Shown one piece after another: positions 27,324 through 35,205 of a DNA stretch of 36,483 nt (its first letter is position 1; each line of letters opens with the position of its first letter). The notes under the pieces were generated by a model. It ran no database searches. It was given only the letters and a program-made list of their open reading frames with translations, and was not told the origin of the DNA. Where the stretch lies: positions 1 to 36,483 of the forward strand of contig CAMAUX010000010.1 in the NCBI GenBank assembly GCA_945861435.1. Reading direction: 5' to 3'. Origin of the DNA: Chthoniobacter flavus (lineage in GTDB: Bacteria; Verrucomicrobiota; Verrucomicrobiia; Chthoniobacterales; Chthoniobacteraceae). A program made the position numbers and the translations under genes.

Positions 27324-27616
27324 GCGGTTGGTGCGCGGCGGCCTGCCTCCATGCGTTGAATCCCTTCCTGTGCCTGCTGCCCCGCCGGGGGCGAGCTTTG
27401 CGTTGCGTTGGAAGGTCATGGGGAAGTCAGGTCTCAGGAGTGAACCGGGGGCGCGGCTGTCCCTTAGGCGCGGACCGTTGTGGGCGTGACTATTTAGTTT
27501 AGCAAGTATCTAGATTTGCGGACGTTGCATGGGGGACGAACGCTGGGCGATTCGGAGGCCATGGAGGGGGATGGCGTTGATGTTCGTGCGTGAAAACGTA
27601 GCTTCACCCTCAATCA

Positions 27617-27645
27617 TTGACATCTGACAAATTATCAGACATATT
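27617..27645 (+). promoter_or_regulatory. VapBC promoter with dyad operator
   Basis: TTGACA at 27617-27622 is a consensus -35 box. TCTGACAAATTATCAGA at 27623-27639 is a near-perfect dyad with TCTGA/TCAGA arms, lying directly after it. An AT-rich CATATTTTT stretch follows as a loose -10 region. The antitoxin start at 27652 leaves almost no leader. The dyad is the likely autorepression site. Confidence 0.55.
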
Positions 27646-27651
27646 TTTCAG

Positions 27652-27879
27652 ATGGAGGCGACAGTCACAGAATTGCTCCGGGAATTCCCCCGCGTAAGGC
27701 GCGCGGTGCTCTCCGGCCAAACCGTCATCATCAAATCCCGCGAGGGAAATATGCGCTTGTCCTTGGATACGCCGGTCACCGGCGCCCTCGTCGGTTGCCT
27801 CAAGGGTCTTCTGATCGGCTCGGACGATCATATCGACCGGCCAACCACCGACCCTAGGAGCTGGGATTCGGATTTGTGA
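27652..27879 (+). CDS. VapB/Phd-like antitoxin
   Basis: A 75-residue protein with the size and order expected for the antitoxin of a PIN-toxin pair. The N-terminal part (TVTELLREFPRVRRAVLSGQ, then TVIIKSREGNMRLSLD) resembles the short DNA-binding fold of Phd/YefM or AbrB-like antitoxins, in which a strand such as VIIKSREG follows two helices. The C-terminal part probably wraps the toxin. It should repress its own promoter through the dyad at 27623-27639. The stop overlaps the toxin's GTG start by 4 bp (GTGA). The exact antitoxin family cannot be fixed by eye. Confidence 0.75.
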   Translation: MEATVTELLREFPRVRRAVLSGQTVIIKSREGNMRLSLDTPVTGALVGCLKGLLIGSDDHIDRPTTDPRSWDSDL

Positions 27880-28262
27880 GAGCGTTACTGGACACGCATG
27901 CCGTGCTCTGGGCAGCGGCGGGAGACGCCCGGCTCGGATCCTCAGCGGCAGCACTGTTGCGAACCCTCCAGATCGGCGAGGCCGTGATCGCGGATATCAC
28001 CCTGCTGGAGATCGCGATGCTCGCGAAGAAAGAACGGATCCGCCTGTCCGTGTCAGCAGGGGAATACCTGCGGGGCATTCAACGCAATTTCCCGCCTTTG
28101 CCGATCACATCGGAAATTGCAGCGCTCGCCATGGAGATAGAACTTCCGCATGGCGATCCGTTTGACCGGATCATCGTCGCTTCGGCGCTGCACCATGAAC
28201 TGCCCCTTCTCACTCGGGAGGAGAACATTTCCGCCAGCGGGTTGGTCCGCGTGATTTGGTGA
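27876..28262 (+). CDS. PIN-domain toxin, VapC-like
   Basis: A 128-residue PIN-domain ribonuclease of normal VapC length. The acidic metal-binding residues are visible: D6 in LLDTHAVLW, E45 in ITLLEIAMLAKK, and D94 and D97 in HGDPFDRIIVASA. The last stretch, LPLLTREENIS, is the usual end of this subgroup. VapC toxins cut tRNA or rRNA when released from the antitoxin. The start codon is GTG, overlapping the antitoxin stop, which supports coupled translation. The pair is isolated between a cytochrome operon and a glycoside hydrolase gene and is flanked by matching 10-bp inverted sequences (27490 and 28348). Confidence 0.93.
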   Translation: MRALLDTHAVLWAAAGDARLGSSAAALLRTLQIGEAVIADITLLEIAMLAKKERIRLSVSAGEYLRGIQRNFPPLPITSEIAALAMEIELPHGDPFDRIIVASALHHELPLLTREENISASGLVRVIW

Positions 28263-28513
28263 AGCGGTTTCCGATGTTCGAAGGCCGTCGGTCGGGCGGT
28301 CGATGCGGACGATTTGCATTACAGTCCCTCGCCCCCCGCCGGTCCCTAACTAAATAGGGTCTACTGGGTAGTCTATGGGCCGCATTGCTCAGCATCCTGC
28401 ATTCTCCAACCTAGTTACACCCAGCCTTCCGCAGATTCCGATGCGCAAAGTCTGCGCGGTGTGGGCGCATTAATTATTTGATCGGCCCGGTTCGGCCCAT
28501 GGGATTCGCCAAA

Positions 28514-30232
28514 ATGAAATCGCTCCTACTCTTCCTCCTCGTTTCGCTGACCACCCTTGTCTCCGCACCCGTCCGCGCGGCGGATGCGCTGGCGGTTGAA
28601 CTCCAGCGCACCCTCAGCCCGTTCGGCATTGGAGCCTGCAATCAGACCTCGCAGGAGCTCGCAAAGTGGATTCCGCAGATGTCCGCCATCGGCATCCAAA
28701 CAATGCGCGCGTGCCGGACAGGTTTCGGTGACGTGGAGCCCGAGGAAGGCCAATGGTCGTGGACCCGCCTCGACGAGCAACTGGCCTACGCCGAGACGCA
28801 GCACATGGAGTTTTTCGGCCTGCTCCTCGGGAGTCCCCGCTGGAATACCAAGGATGCGCCGGGCCGGCTTCCGGTGAACAACCTCCCCGCGTGGTCCAAG
28901 TACGTCTCGGAAGTTGTGGGGCACTCCAAGGGCCGCATCCGGTTCTGGGAGGTATGGAATGAGCCGCCGAACTTCACTGGCCGCGACCAGACCCCGGAGG
29001 ATTACGCGAAGATTGTCGTGAGCGCATACGATGCGGCGAAGGCCGCCGACCCCTCGTGCTTTGTCGGGCTCGCGGCGAAATCGGTCCACGTGAATTACCT
29101 CGAACAGGTGTTGAAAGCGGGCGCGAAGGATCACTTCGACTACATCACGCTGCATCCGTACGAGGTGCTTGGCACGGTGATCAACAACGCCGGGACGGAA
29201 CCCGTTTTTATGAACATCGTTCCGCTCATCCGGAAGATGCTCGCCGCGCAAAATCCCGCGAAGGCCGATGTGCCGATCTTTTTCACCGAGATCGGAACGG
29301 ACACGAAGAAAGGTGTCGACGTGCAGGGCCATGCGCTCGTGAAGGCTTACACTATGGGCCTCGCGCAAGGCGTGGCGTGCATTAATTGGTTCGAAGGCAT
29401 GGACGGCGACAGCGGGCCGATGGGCCTGCTCGAACGCAGTGGGCACACCCGCCCCGCTTACAAAGCACTTGGAAGCCTGATCGAAAACCTCGGCTCGCAT
29501 CCGAGGTATCTTGGCTGGGTGCTCCTGAATACACGCCATTACGGCTTTGTATTTGAGGGGCCGAAGACCACCGTGCTCGTAACATGGGCCTCGCGCGGCG
29601 TGCCCGATCTCGTCGAGTTTGGCGCGACCACGCAGATCGCGAATCCGCTCACGGGTCACATCGCCAAAGCGACGAGTTACGAGATATCCAGTGCCCCCGT
29701 GCTTGTCCTCGGCGTCGCAGAAGACCTCGTGAAGCAGGCCCGCGCAAACAAGGCGCAGCCGTTGCCGTGGGGTGAAGATGCTCCTTCCGCCACGAGCGTC
29801 TCCGTGACGATGGGTGAGAAGAACACCGAGAAGGGTCTGCATACGCTCGCGGGCGAGTCCGTCGCCGCCGATGTCATCGCCTATGGCGGCTCCGCACGCG
29901 CGGGCGGCGTGCCGGGCGGAAACCTGTTTGTGGTGAACCCGAACTTCCTCTCCTACACCTCGGAGCCGATCGAAATCACCGCCGTCGTGCGCCGTAATTC
30001 CGCGAACGACAACGCGGGCTTCAAGCTCGTGTACGAGAGCGTCAACGGCTTCAAGACTGCGGGCACGTGGTACACCGTGCCCGACAACAAAGACTGGCAC
30101 ACGGTGAGCTGGAAGATCTCCGACGCGCAGTTCGTGAATTACTGGGGTTACAACTTCGCCCTCGAGTCCGACGGGAACAAATTCAACAAGTATTACCTCC
30201 AGAGCGTGACCGTGAAAAAGCTCGGTAAGTGA
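28514..30232 (+). CDS. exported clan-A glycoside hydrolase (GH39/GH5-like)
   Basis: A 572-residue exported protein. The ATG at 28514 is used because a clean signal peptide follows (MKSLLLFLLVSLTTLVSAPVRA-AD); in-frame ATGs at 28499 and 28478 are possible. Residues about 35-340 look like a clan-A TIM barrel: FWEVWNE150-PP carries the likely acid/base and FFTE259-IG the likely nucleophile. TMRACRTGFGDVEPEEGQWSW resembles the early barrel strands of GH39 and related families. The remaining residues include a small beta domain after the barrel and a C-terminal beta-sandwich, about 440-572, ending with KYYLQSVTVKK. It should cleave a beta-linked glycan outside the cytoplasm. The family number and substrate cannot be decided by eye. 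Confidence 0.85.
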   Translation: MKSLLLFLLVSLTTLVSAPVRAADALAVELQRTLSPFGIGACNQTSQELAKWIPQMSAIGIQTMRACRTGFGDVEPEEGQWSWTRLDEQLAYAETQHMEFFGLLLGSPRWNTKDAPGRLPVNNLPAWSKYVSEVVGHSKGRIRFWEVWNEPPNFTGRDQTPEDYAKIVVSAYDAAKAADPSCFVGLAAKSVHVNYLEQVLKAGAKDHFDYITLHPYEVLGTVINNAGTEPVFMNIVPLIRKMLAAQNPAKADVPIFFTEIGTDTKKGVDVQGHALVKAYTMGLAQGVACINWFEGMDGDSGPMGLLERSGHTRPAYKALGSLIENLGSHPRYLGWVLLNTRHYGFVFEGPKTTVLVTWASRGVPDLVEFGATTQIANPLTGHIAKATSYEISSAPVLVLGVAEDLVKQARANKAQPLPWGEDAPSATSVSVTMGEKNTEKGLHTLAGESVAADVIAYGGSARAGGVPGGNLFVVNPNFLSYTSEPIEITAVVRRNSANDNAGFKLVYESVNGFKTAGTWYTVPDNKDWHTVSWKISDAQFVNYWGYNFALESDGNKFNKYYLQSVTVKKLGK

Positions 30233-30283
30233 CGGGCGCCGGTCTCTGCATGCAAACGTCGCCGTGCTTTTCCCGAGATTCGG

Positions 30284-30364
30284 TTAGTTTGCGGCGGGCA
30301 CCGTTCCCGTGATGACATAGGCTCCGAGAGACCCGTAGGAGCTGTATCCGCTGGTCAACGAATC
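30284..30364 (-). pseudogene. C-terminal tail of a secreted peptidase-like protein
   Basis: Directly after the stop of the neighbouring dehydrogenase gene, the same minus-strand frame continues DSLTSGYSSYGSLGAYVITG, then TVPAAN and a stop. Y-x-x-Y-G-S-L-G-x-Y-x-I-x-G resembles a short block found at the end of the catalytic part of secreted metallopeptidases and other exported proteins in Verrucomicrobiota. With 26 codons and no start, it is either a stranded gene end or the lost tail of the dehydrogenase. The assignment is tentative. Confidence 0.4.
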
Positions 30365-32842
30365 TCAGCGCGGCTGGGGTGCAGGGGATTCCATCAGTAG
30401 ATAAGTCATCAGGTCGCGGAGCTCCCCGCTGCTGAGCGCCTTGTCCAGTCCTGCCGGCATCAACGAGACGGTCATGGGTTCCGTGCTGAGGATCTCCGCC
30501 TTGAGGATTCTGGCGACGTGACCGCCGGGCTGGGCGATGTGGAGTTCAGTGTCGGTCTCCGCCACACGCGTGCCGACCGTGATGTCTCCGTTTCTTTGCG
30601 TGACTGTATAGCCAACTGCATCCGGGTGAATGGACGCGTTCGGGTCGCTGATGTTCTTCAGGACGCTCGCGTAGTCGGAGTGGATGAGATTGTCCAAGGC
30701 GGGCCCCACTTTCACTCCATCGCCGCGCAGTGTGTGGCAGGTCGCGCACGCCGCCTTGCCTTTGAAAAGCACGCGTCCCGCCTCCCAGTTTCCACCCGCA
30801 ATCTCCGGGATGTTGCGTGTGTGGATGTCGGCCGCGGGCGGCTGCGCAAACGGTAGCAGGAAGCGGCGGAGGGACAGCGCCCGCGGCCGTTGATCAGCGT
30901 CGGTGTTGAAGGAAACCTCGAGCGTTTTTGCGGGCGTTGCCACGGTGATGTCGACGGGCATCCAGCTGTTCTCCGCCGGCCCCTGCACCGTGAGTTGGCT
31001 CTCATGGGCGTTGATGCGCGACACCTGTCCGGCGGCGGAACCGAGCGTCAGCGTCAACTGGCCGTCGCTGCGGAAGAGGACGGTCACGGTCTCGGGGCTT
31101 GGGTGATAATCCAGCCGCGACAATGGCTGGGTCGCGGGAGCCAGCATCTGCCAGAGGTCGAGCTGCGCTCGCATCGTCAAAACTCCGCTGTTCGTTGCGT
31201 GCTGCCAGAGGCGCTCGTGTGCGGTGCTGCCGCGGGTGAATTCGCGGGCGGCGTCGAAGTCCGCATGCGGAAGCCAGCCGTTCCATGCGATTCCATCCGC
31301 TCCCTTCCATTCGGCCGAAAGGCCGCAGAGCGTGTGGGCGAGGTCAAAGTGACCGGGAGAGCTGACGGCATAAGTGAACGCGTCCGTGCGAGGCTGCGTT
31401 TCCAGCACGAGCTCATGACTGGTCCGGCCCGCCGTCAGTCGCGTCACAGCCGGCTTCGAGCGCGCTTGGAGCTGCTGCATCTTCACCACCGCGTAACCCG
31501 GGCGCATCGTTTCAAGGCGGTCGGCGGCCTGCACATAACGGCCTCCTTCGATGTTTGGCGTGGAAGCGCTCAGCGTGCTGGGGACGGGCTTGTCGAAGAC
31601 GATCGTGGTCTTGGTCGCGCTGTCCGCCCACACAAGCACTGCTCGAGGCGCGGTGGTCGGTCGGTAGCTGATCTTGAAAAGTCGGCCCTCGCCCTTGGGG
31701 CCGTTCCCCCAGTCGGGCTTTCCTGTGTGACAGCACACCACCAGATCTCCCGTGGGCGAGATCGCGCAATCGACGGCGAGCAGTGGCACCGAGCCGATCA
31801 ACTCGGTCTGCGCCACGTAACCCGCAGCCGTCTTCGCGAGGACCGTCCGCCAGAGTTTTCCCCGGGACTCACCGACCGTGAAGGCAGATCCCGCCCATGT
31901 CTCCGGGCCGAAGCATCCTCGACCCTGCGCCGGTCCGTTGAAGCGGAAGCCGCACGTGCTCTGGTGCTGGGGCGCGAAATCCCAGGTGCTCGGTTCATCG
32001 ACAACGTCCGGCAGCCAGCGCGGGTGCCGCGGCGGAAAGCCGTAATGCCTGCCCGGCTGCAAATGCAGAAGCTCATCGAAGGGATTGCCGTTTGGAACCC
32101 ATGTGGCGCCCTCCTGGTCCGTGCCAAACAGGTCGCCATGGCGGTTGAATTGCAGGGACATGATATAGCGCAGCCCGGAGTTGAGCTGCTCGACCCGGCC
32201 GTCCGCCGAGATGCGTAAAAGGCAGCCGCGCCGTTTCTTTGGGGAGTAATGCGCAACGCCCTGTTTGTCGTGCCAGTAGGGGTTGTTGTAGCCGGCATTA
32301 CCCATGGTCACGTACATCGCGCCGTCGGGATCAAATGCGATCCCCATCGAGCTGTCCACACGCCGGTGGTTCAAATAAGGCGCGGCCACCAAGTCCGGAT
32401 CGTCGAACCCCTTGATCACACTCGTCTGCTTATCCGGGACACCGTCGCCGTCGGTGTCCTGCCAGCGGATGATCTCGTCCGTGAGCACCGCATACAGATC
32501 TCCATCACGCACCGCCATTCCGAGCGGGTAATTGGCGCTGGTCTCGGCAGAGAAGGTGTCGACGTGCTCCTCGAGGCCGTCGCCATCGAGATCGCGCAGG
32601 ACATGGAATCGCCCATCGTATCCGCCGGCGAAAAGCCGCCCGTCGGCTCCGTACTCAATGTTATTGAGACTCGTGAGCTTCACCGGAAGTTCCCGGACGG
32701 TGAAGCCCGGCACGAGCATCTGAAACTCCACGGGAGGCGTCGCCGCAAACGGCGGTTCGGGCTGCTTGTCCGGCACTGGCGGAATGGGCTTCTCCGCAGC
32801 GAGAGCGGCTCCCGCGAGGAAAAGGAGAGCGGCGCGTTTCAT
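30365..32842 (-). CDS. exported PVC dehydrogenase with C-terminal heme domain
   Basis: An 825-residue protein with a signal peptide (MKRAALLFLAGAALA-AEKP). Residues about 45-400 form a PVC membrane-bound dehydrogenase-type beta-propeller (SLNNIEYGADGRLFAGGYDG, RDLDGDGLEEHV, SMGIAFDPDGAMYVTMGNAG), with calcium-like D-x-D-G-D-G motifs. A beta-rich central part, about 400-660, follows. The C-terminal TIGR02603-type domain holds heme C699-ATC-H703 in GRVLFKGKAACATCHTLRGD, then DPNASIHPDAVGY and SLMPAGLDKALSSGELRDLMTYLL. It presumably oxidises a sugar or derivative and passes electrons to its heme. It starts 6 bp after the enolase-superfamily gene and is part of the same minus-strand operon under the divergent promoter next to GntR. 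Confidence 0.9.
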   Translation of the reverse strand: MKRAALLFLAGAALAAEKPIPPVPDKQPEPPFAATPPVEFQMLVPGFTVRELPVKLTSLNNIEYGADGRLFAGGYDGRFHVLRDLDGDGLEEHVDTFSAETSANYPLGMAVRDGDLYAVLTDEIIRWQDTDGDGVPDKQTSVIKGFDDPDLVAAPYLNHRRVDSSMGIAFDPDGAMYVTMGNAGYNNPYWHDKQGVAHYSPKKRRGCLLRISADGRVEQLNSGLRYIMSLQFNRHGDLFGTDQEGATWVPNGNPFDELLHLQPGRHYGFPPRHPRWLPDVVDEPSTWDFAPQHQSTCGFRFNGPAQGRGCFGPETWAGSAFTVGESRGKLWRTVLAKTAAGYVAQTELIGSVPLLAVDCAISPTGDLVVCCHTGKPDWGNGPKGEGRLFKISYRPTTAPRAVLVWADSATKTTIVFDKPVPSTLSASTPNIEGGRYVQAADRLETMRPGYAVVKMQQLQARSKPAVTRLTAGRTSHELVLETQPRTDAFTYAVSSPGHFDLAHTLCGLSAEWKGADGIAWNGWLPHADFDAAREFTRGSTAHERLWQHATNSGVLTMRAQLDLWQMLAPATQPLSRLDYHPSPETVTVLFRSDGQLTLTLGSAAGQVSRINAHESQLTVQGPAENSWMPVDITVATPAKTLEVSFNTDADQRPRALSLRRFLLPFAQPPAADIHTRNIPEIAGGNWEAGRVLFKGKAACATCHTLRGDGVKVGPALDNLIHSDYASVLKNISDPNASIHPDAVGYTVTQRNGDITVGTRVAETDTELHIAQPGGHVARILKAEILSTEPMTVSLMPAGLDKALSSGELRDLMTYLLMESPAPQPR

Positions 32843-32848
32843 GACACT

Positions 32849-34276
32849 TCAAAGGGATACCGCCTCGAAGGAATCCATCGGGATGTGCGCGGCGAGGCCG
32901 AATGGCGCGGAATTGACAGAGCCGATGGCGAGCTCTCCTTCCCGCACCGCAAGCCGCGCGAATCCATCGAGCGGCGTGTAAAGGTCGCCGTGCTTCGCAA
33001 GAATCGCATCGCTGACCGCGGCGGGAAACACCGACAATCCGCGGAAGTAATGATGCCCGTTCCGCTCCACGGATGCATTGCCGAGAGCGGCCTGCACCGC
33101 CAGATCCTGCAGGAGCGCCACCGGGCCGATATTCACCAGATCCTCCCCGCTCATCTGATAGCGGGTCGTTTTTTCCACTGCGTTGCGATGGTTGATGAGG
33201 CAGCGGTTCGCGGCTCCCTTCATCACTCCTTTGCAGTTCTTGTGACTGGTTCCTGCGTACCCGAGCTCCAGCGCGCGCTCGAGATCCGCCATCTCCGCAT
33301 CCGACTCGTCGATGATCATCGGCGGCCCATCGCGCCATTCGCGGATCTTGGCCACTGCGGGATCCAGCGCGACGGATCGGTAGAGGGGCTGTTCGATGAA
33401 GATCAGCTTATCAAAGAAAAGCCGGAGTGCTCCGTCTGCCTGGATCCGGTCCCACAATTCCACGAACCGCGGGAACTCCCTGTACTGTTCATTGCCGTCG
33501 AGGGTGAATGCGTAGTCGCGGCCGCAGAGACGTGTGATTACCGCAGCAATGCGACGCAACCGATCGAGGTCGGCATCGACATCCCCCAGAACCTTCAGCT
33601 TGAAGTGCCGCAGGCCGTAGAACTGCACGCACTGCTCAAGCGTGTGCGGCAGGCCGTCCGAGAGTTCCTCGCCGGCCGGAACATCTCCCTGCGTGAGCGG
33701 GTCGGACAATCCCACCGTATGCCGGGCGATCAACCGCTGCAGCGGCTGGGACGGTAGGAAATCAGAGGGTTGGCGGCCGGCGAGTTCCGCGTGCAGGGCC
33801 CCGAGGTCCATGCCCACGAGGTTGTGTTTCAGCAGCCCGAAAATCGTGGTGCCGTGGGACTTCGCAAGGGCGTCCAAGAGGGTGCGTTCCACCATGCTCA
33901 CGCCGAAGTGCGCGAGCAACGCAGGAAGCCCGCGCTGGGCGGCCCACTCCATCTGCGCCGCGTAAAGCGCCCGCCAGAATTCGAACGCCGTGGCCGCCGG
34001 TAGTTGCTGTGCCAGCGAAACCGCGTGCCGGATTACGAGAAGCATCTCCTCGATCTCCTGCTGAGGAGACTTCCCGGGAGACTTGTCGAACCACCGCGGG
34101 GGAAGCCCGTCAGCGGCGATCCCTGTGAAAGTCCCGCCATTGATCTCGAACGTGCAGTTCAAGAAAACGTGCGGGACCTCGGTCATGACCGCGATGCCAA
34201 AGCGGAATGGCATCCGGGTCTTCGTTTGGGTGCTGTGAAGTGTGGCGGCGACAAGACGGAGGGAGGCGGTGGGCAT
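32849..34276 (-). CDS. enolase-superfamily enzyme (mandelate racemase-like)
   Basis: A 475-residue enzyme of the enolase superfamily. Catalytic and metal residues are visible in order: K226-x-K228 in LRHFKLKVLGD, D260 in FTLDGNEQY, E295 in FIEQPL, D323-E324 in MIIDESDAEM, and K346 in GTSHKNCKGVMK. Members remove a proton next to a carboxylate, leading to racemisation, epimerisation or dehydration of sugar acids. The sequence is longer than the typical 380-400 residues, with an extended capping region, and belongs to a group common in PVC genomes. No signal peptide is seen, so it acts in the cytoplasm. It heads a minus-strand operon with the dehydrogenase and is divergent from the GntR regulator across about 200 bp. 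A sugar-acid substrate is likely; the exact one is unknown. Confidence 0.85.
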   Translation of the reverse strand: MPTASLRLVAATLHSTQTKTRMPFRFGIAVMTEVPHVFLNCTFEINGGTFTGIAADGLPPRWFDKSPGKSPQQEIEEMLLVIRHAVSLAQQLPAATAFEFWRALYAAQMEWAAQRGLPALLAHFGVSMVERTLLDALAKSHGTTIFGLLKHNLVGMDLGALHAELAGRQPSDFLPSQPLQRLIARHTVGLSDPLTQGDVPAGEELSDGLPHTLEQCVQFYGLRHFKLKVLGDVDADLDRLRRIAAVITRLCGRDYAFTLDGNEQYREFPRFVELWDRIQADGALRLFFDKLIFIEQPLYRSVALDPAVAKIREWRDGPPMIIDESDAEMADLERALELGYAGTSHKNCKGVMKGAANRCLINHRNAVEKTTRYQMSGEDLVNIGPVALLQDLAVQAALGNASVERNGHHYFRGLSVFPAAVSDAILAKHGDLYTPLDGFARLAVREGELAIGSVNSAPFGLAAHIPMDSFEAVSL

Positions 34277-34428
34277 GGCTCGGGTGCGGGGATGGTGCGG
34301 TCCTCAGTATAACCCGCGCGGTACGCGGTGTGTGGAGTCCAATTCCGGGTAAATCCCGCTGCCTGCCACGATGGGGCGCCGGGCGTGATCTGCGTCGGAG
34401 CCTTTCCATGAGTGGAAGAAATCCTAAT

Positions 34429-34440
34429 AGTGTCGACACT
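34429..34440. promoter_or_regulatory. GntR operator candidate
   Basis: AGTGTCGACACT is a perfect 12-bp palindrome, 34 bp before the GntR start at 34474 and in the spacer between the divergent enolase-superfamily and GntR genes. GntR-family regulators bind short dyads of this kind, so it may be the site for autoregulation and for control of both operons. Confidence 0.55.
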
Positions 34441-34473
34441 TTTGGGGTTAACCCAGCAGCCCCATCCTCCCAA

Positions 34474-35205
34474 ATGCCCGCGCCAGCACCCCCCTCCGCC
34501 TCCCGAAAAAACCTCGCCCGCGAGGTCGTCCAGCTCCTGCGCACAGCCATCCTTTCCGGAAAACTTCCGCCGGGTGGGGCGCTTGCAGAGCCGGTCCTCG
34601 CCGAACGGTTCGGTGTCAGCCGCGCTCCCGTGCGTGAGGCGCTGATCGAGCTCGAGCGCGAGGGCCTTGTAGAGTTCAAGGCGACGGGCAGGACCTGCGT
34701 CCGCACACTCGCGAGAAAGGATTTTGAGGAGATCACCGAGGCACGGTCTGCCCTTGAGAGCATGGCTGCCCGTCGTGTCGCGGCCGTCTGGAGCGCGGCA
34801 GACACTGCTTTCCTTGAGAAGAACATCGCCGCCCAAGCGAAGGCCGCCACCCTCGGCGAGTTGAGCCGTCTCGACATGGAGTTGCATGCTTACGTTGTGC
34901 GGAGGTCTGGAAACGATCGTCTCGCCGCGCTGTGGCAGACCATTCGCTGGCAGTTTGAAATGGCCCTCGCCAGCACACACCGCCTGCAGGAAAGCCTCGT
35001 CTTCCAGCCCCGCGCAATCACCGTGGAATCGCACCGATGCCTTCTCGCTGCGCTTGCTTCGGGCAGGCCTGAGACGGCTGCCAAAACGATGGCAGCCCAC
35101 ATCGCGGGCGCGCTGGAGTGGTTCGCAGCAGACGCTCCGCCCGATTCTTCGGGACAAAAAAGGGCACGCACCAAGCGCCGTGCAACCACGGGAGGTCTGG
35201 CATGA
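34474..35205 (+). CDS. GntR-family regulator, FCD subfamily
   Basis: A 243-residue regulator. The N-terminal winged helix is clear: LAREVVQLLRTAILSGKLPP, LAERFGVSRAPVREALIELE and GLVEFKATGRT. The rest is an all-helical FCD domain with likely metal or ligand residues in LDMELHAYVV and in AAHIAGALEW. FCD regulators respond to organic or sugar acids, which fits the enolase-superfamily gene next door. The ATG at 34474 is preferred over one at 34408, because the 12-bp palindrome at 34429-34440 would otherwise lie inside the coding region. The stop overlaps the start of the next cytochrome gene as ATGA, so the two are coupled. The C-terminus is short and basic. Confidence 0.9.
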   Translation: MPAPAPPSASRKNLAREVVQLLRTAILSGKLPPGGALAEPVLAERFGVSRAPVREALIELEREGLVEFKATGRTCVRTLARKDFEEITEARSALESMAARRVAAVWSAADTAFLEKNIAAQAKAATLGELSRLDMELHAYVVRRSGNDRLAALWQTIRWQFEMALASTHRLQESLVFQPRAITVESHRCLLAALASGRPETAAKTMAAHIAGALEWFAADAPPDSSGQKRARTKRRATTGGLA

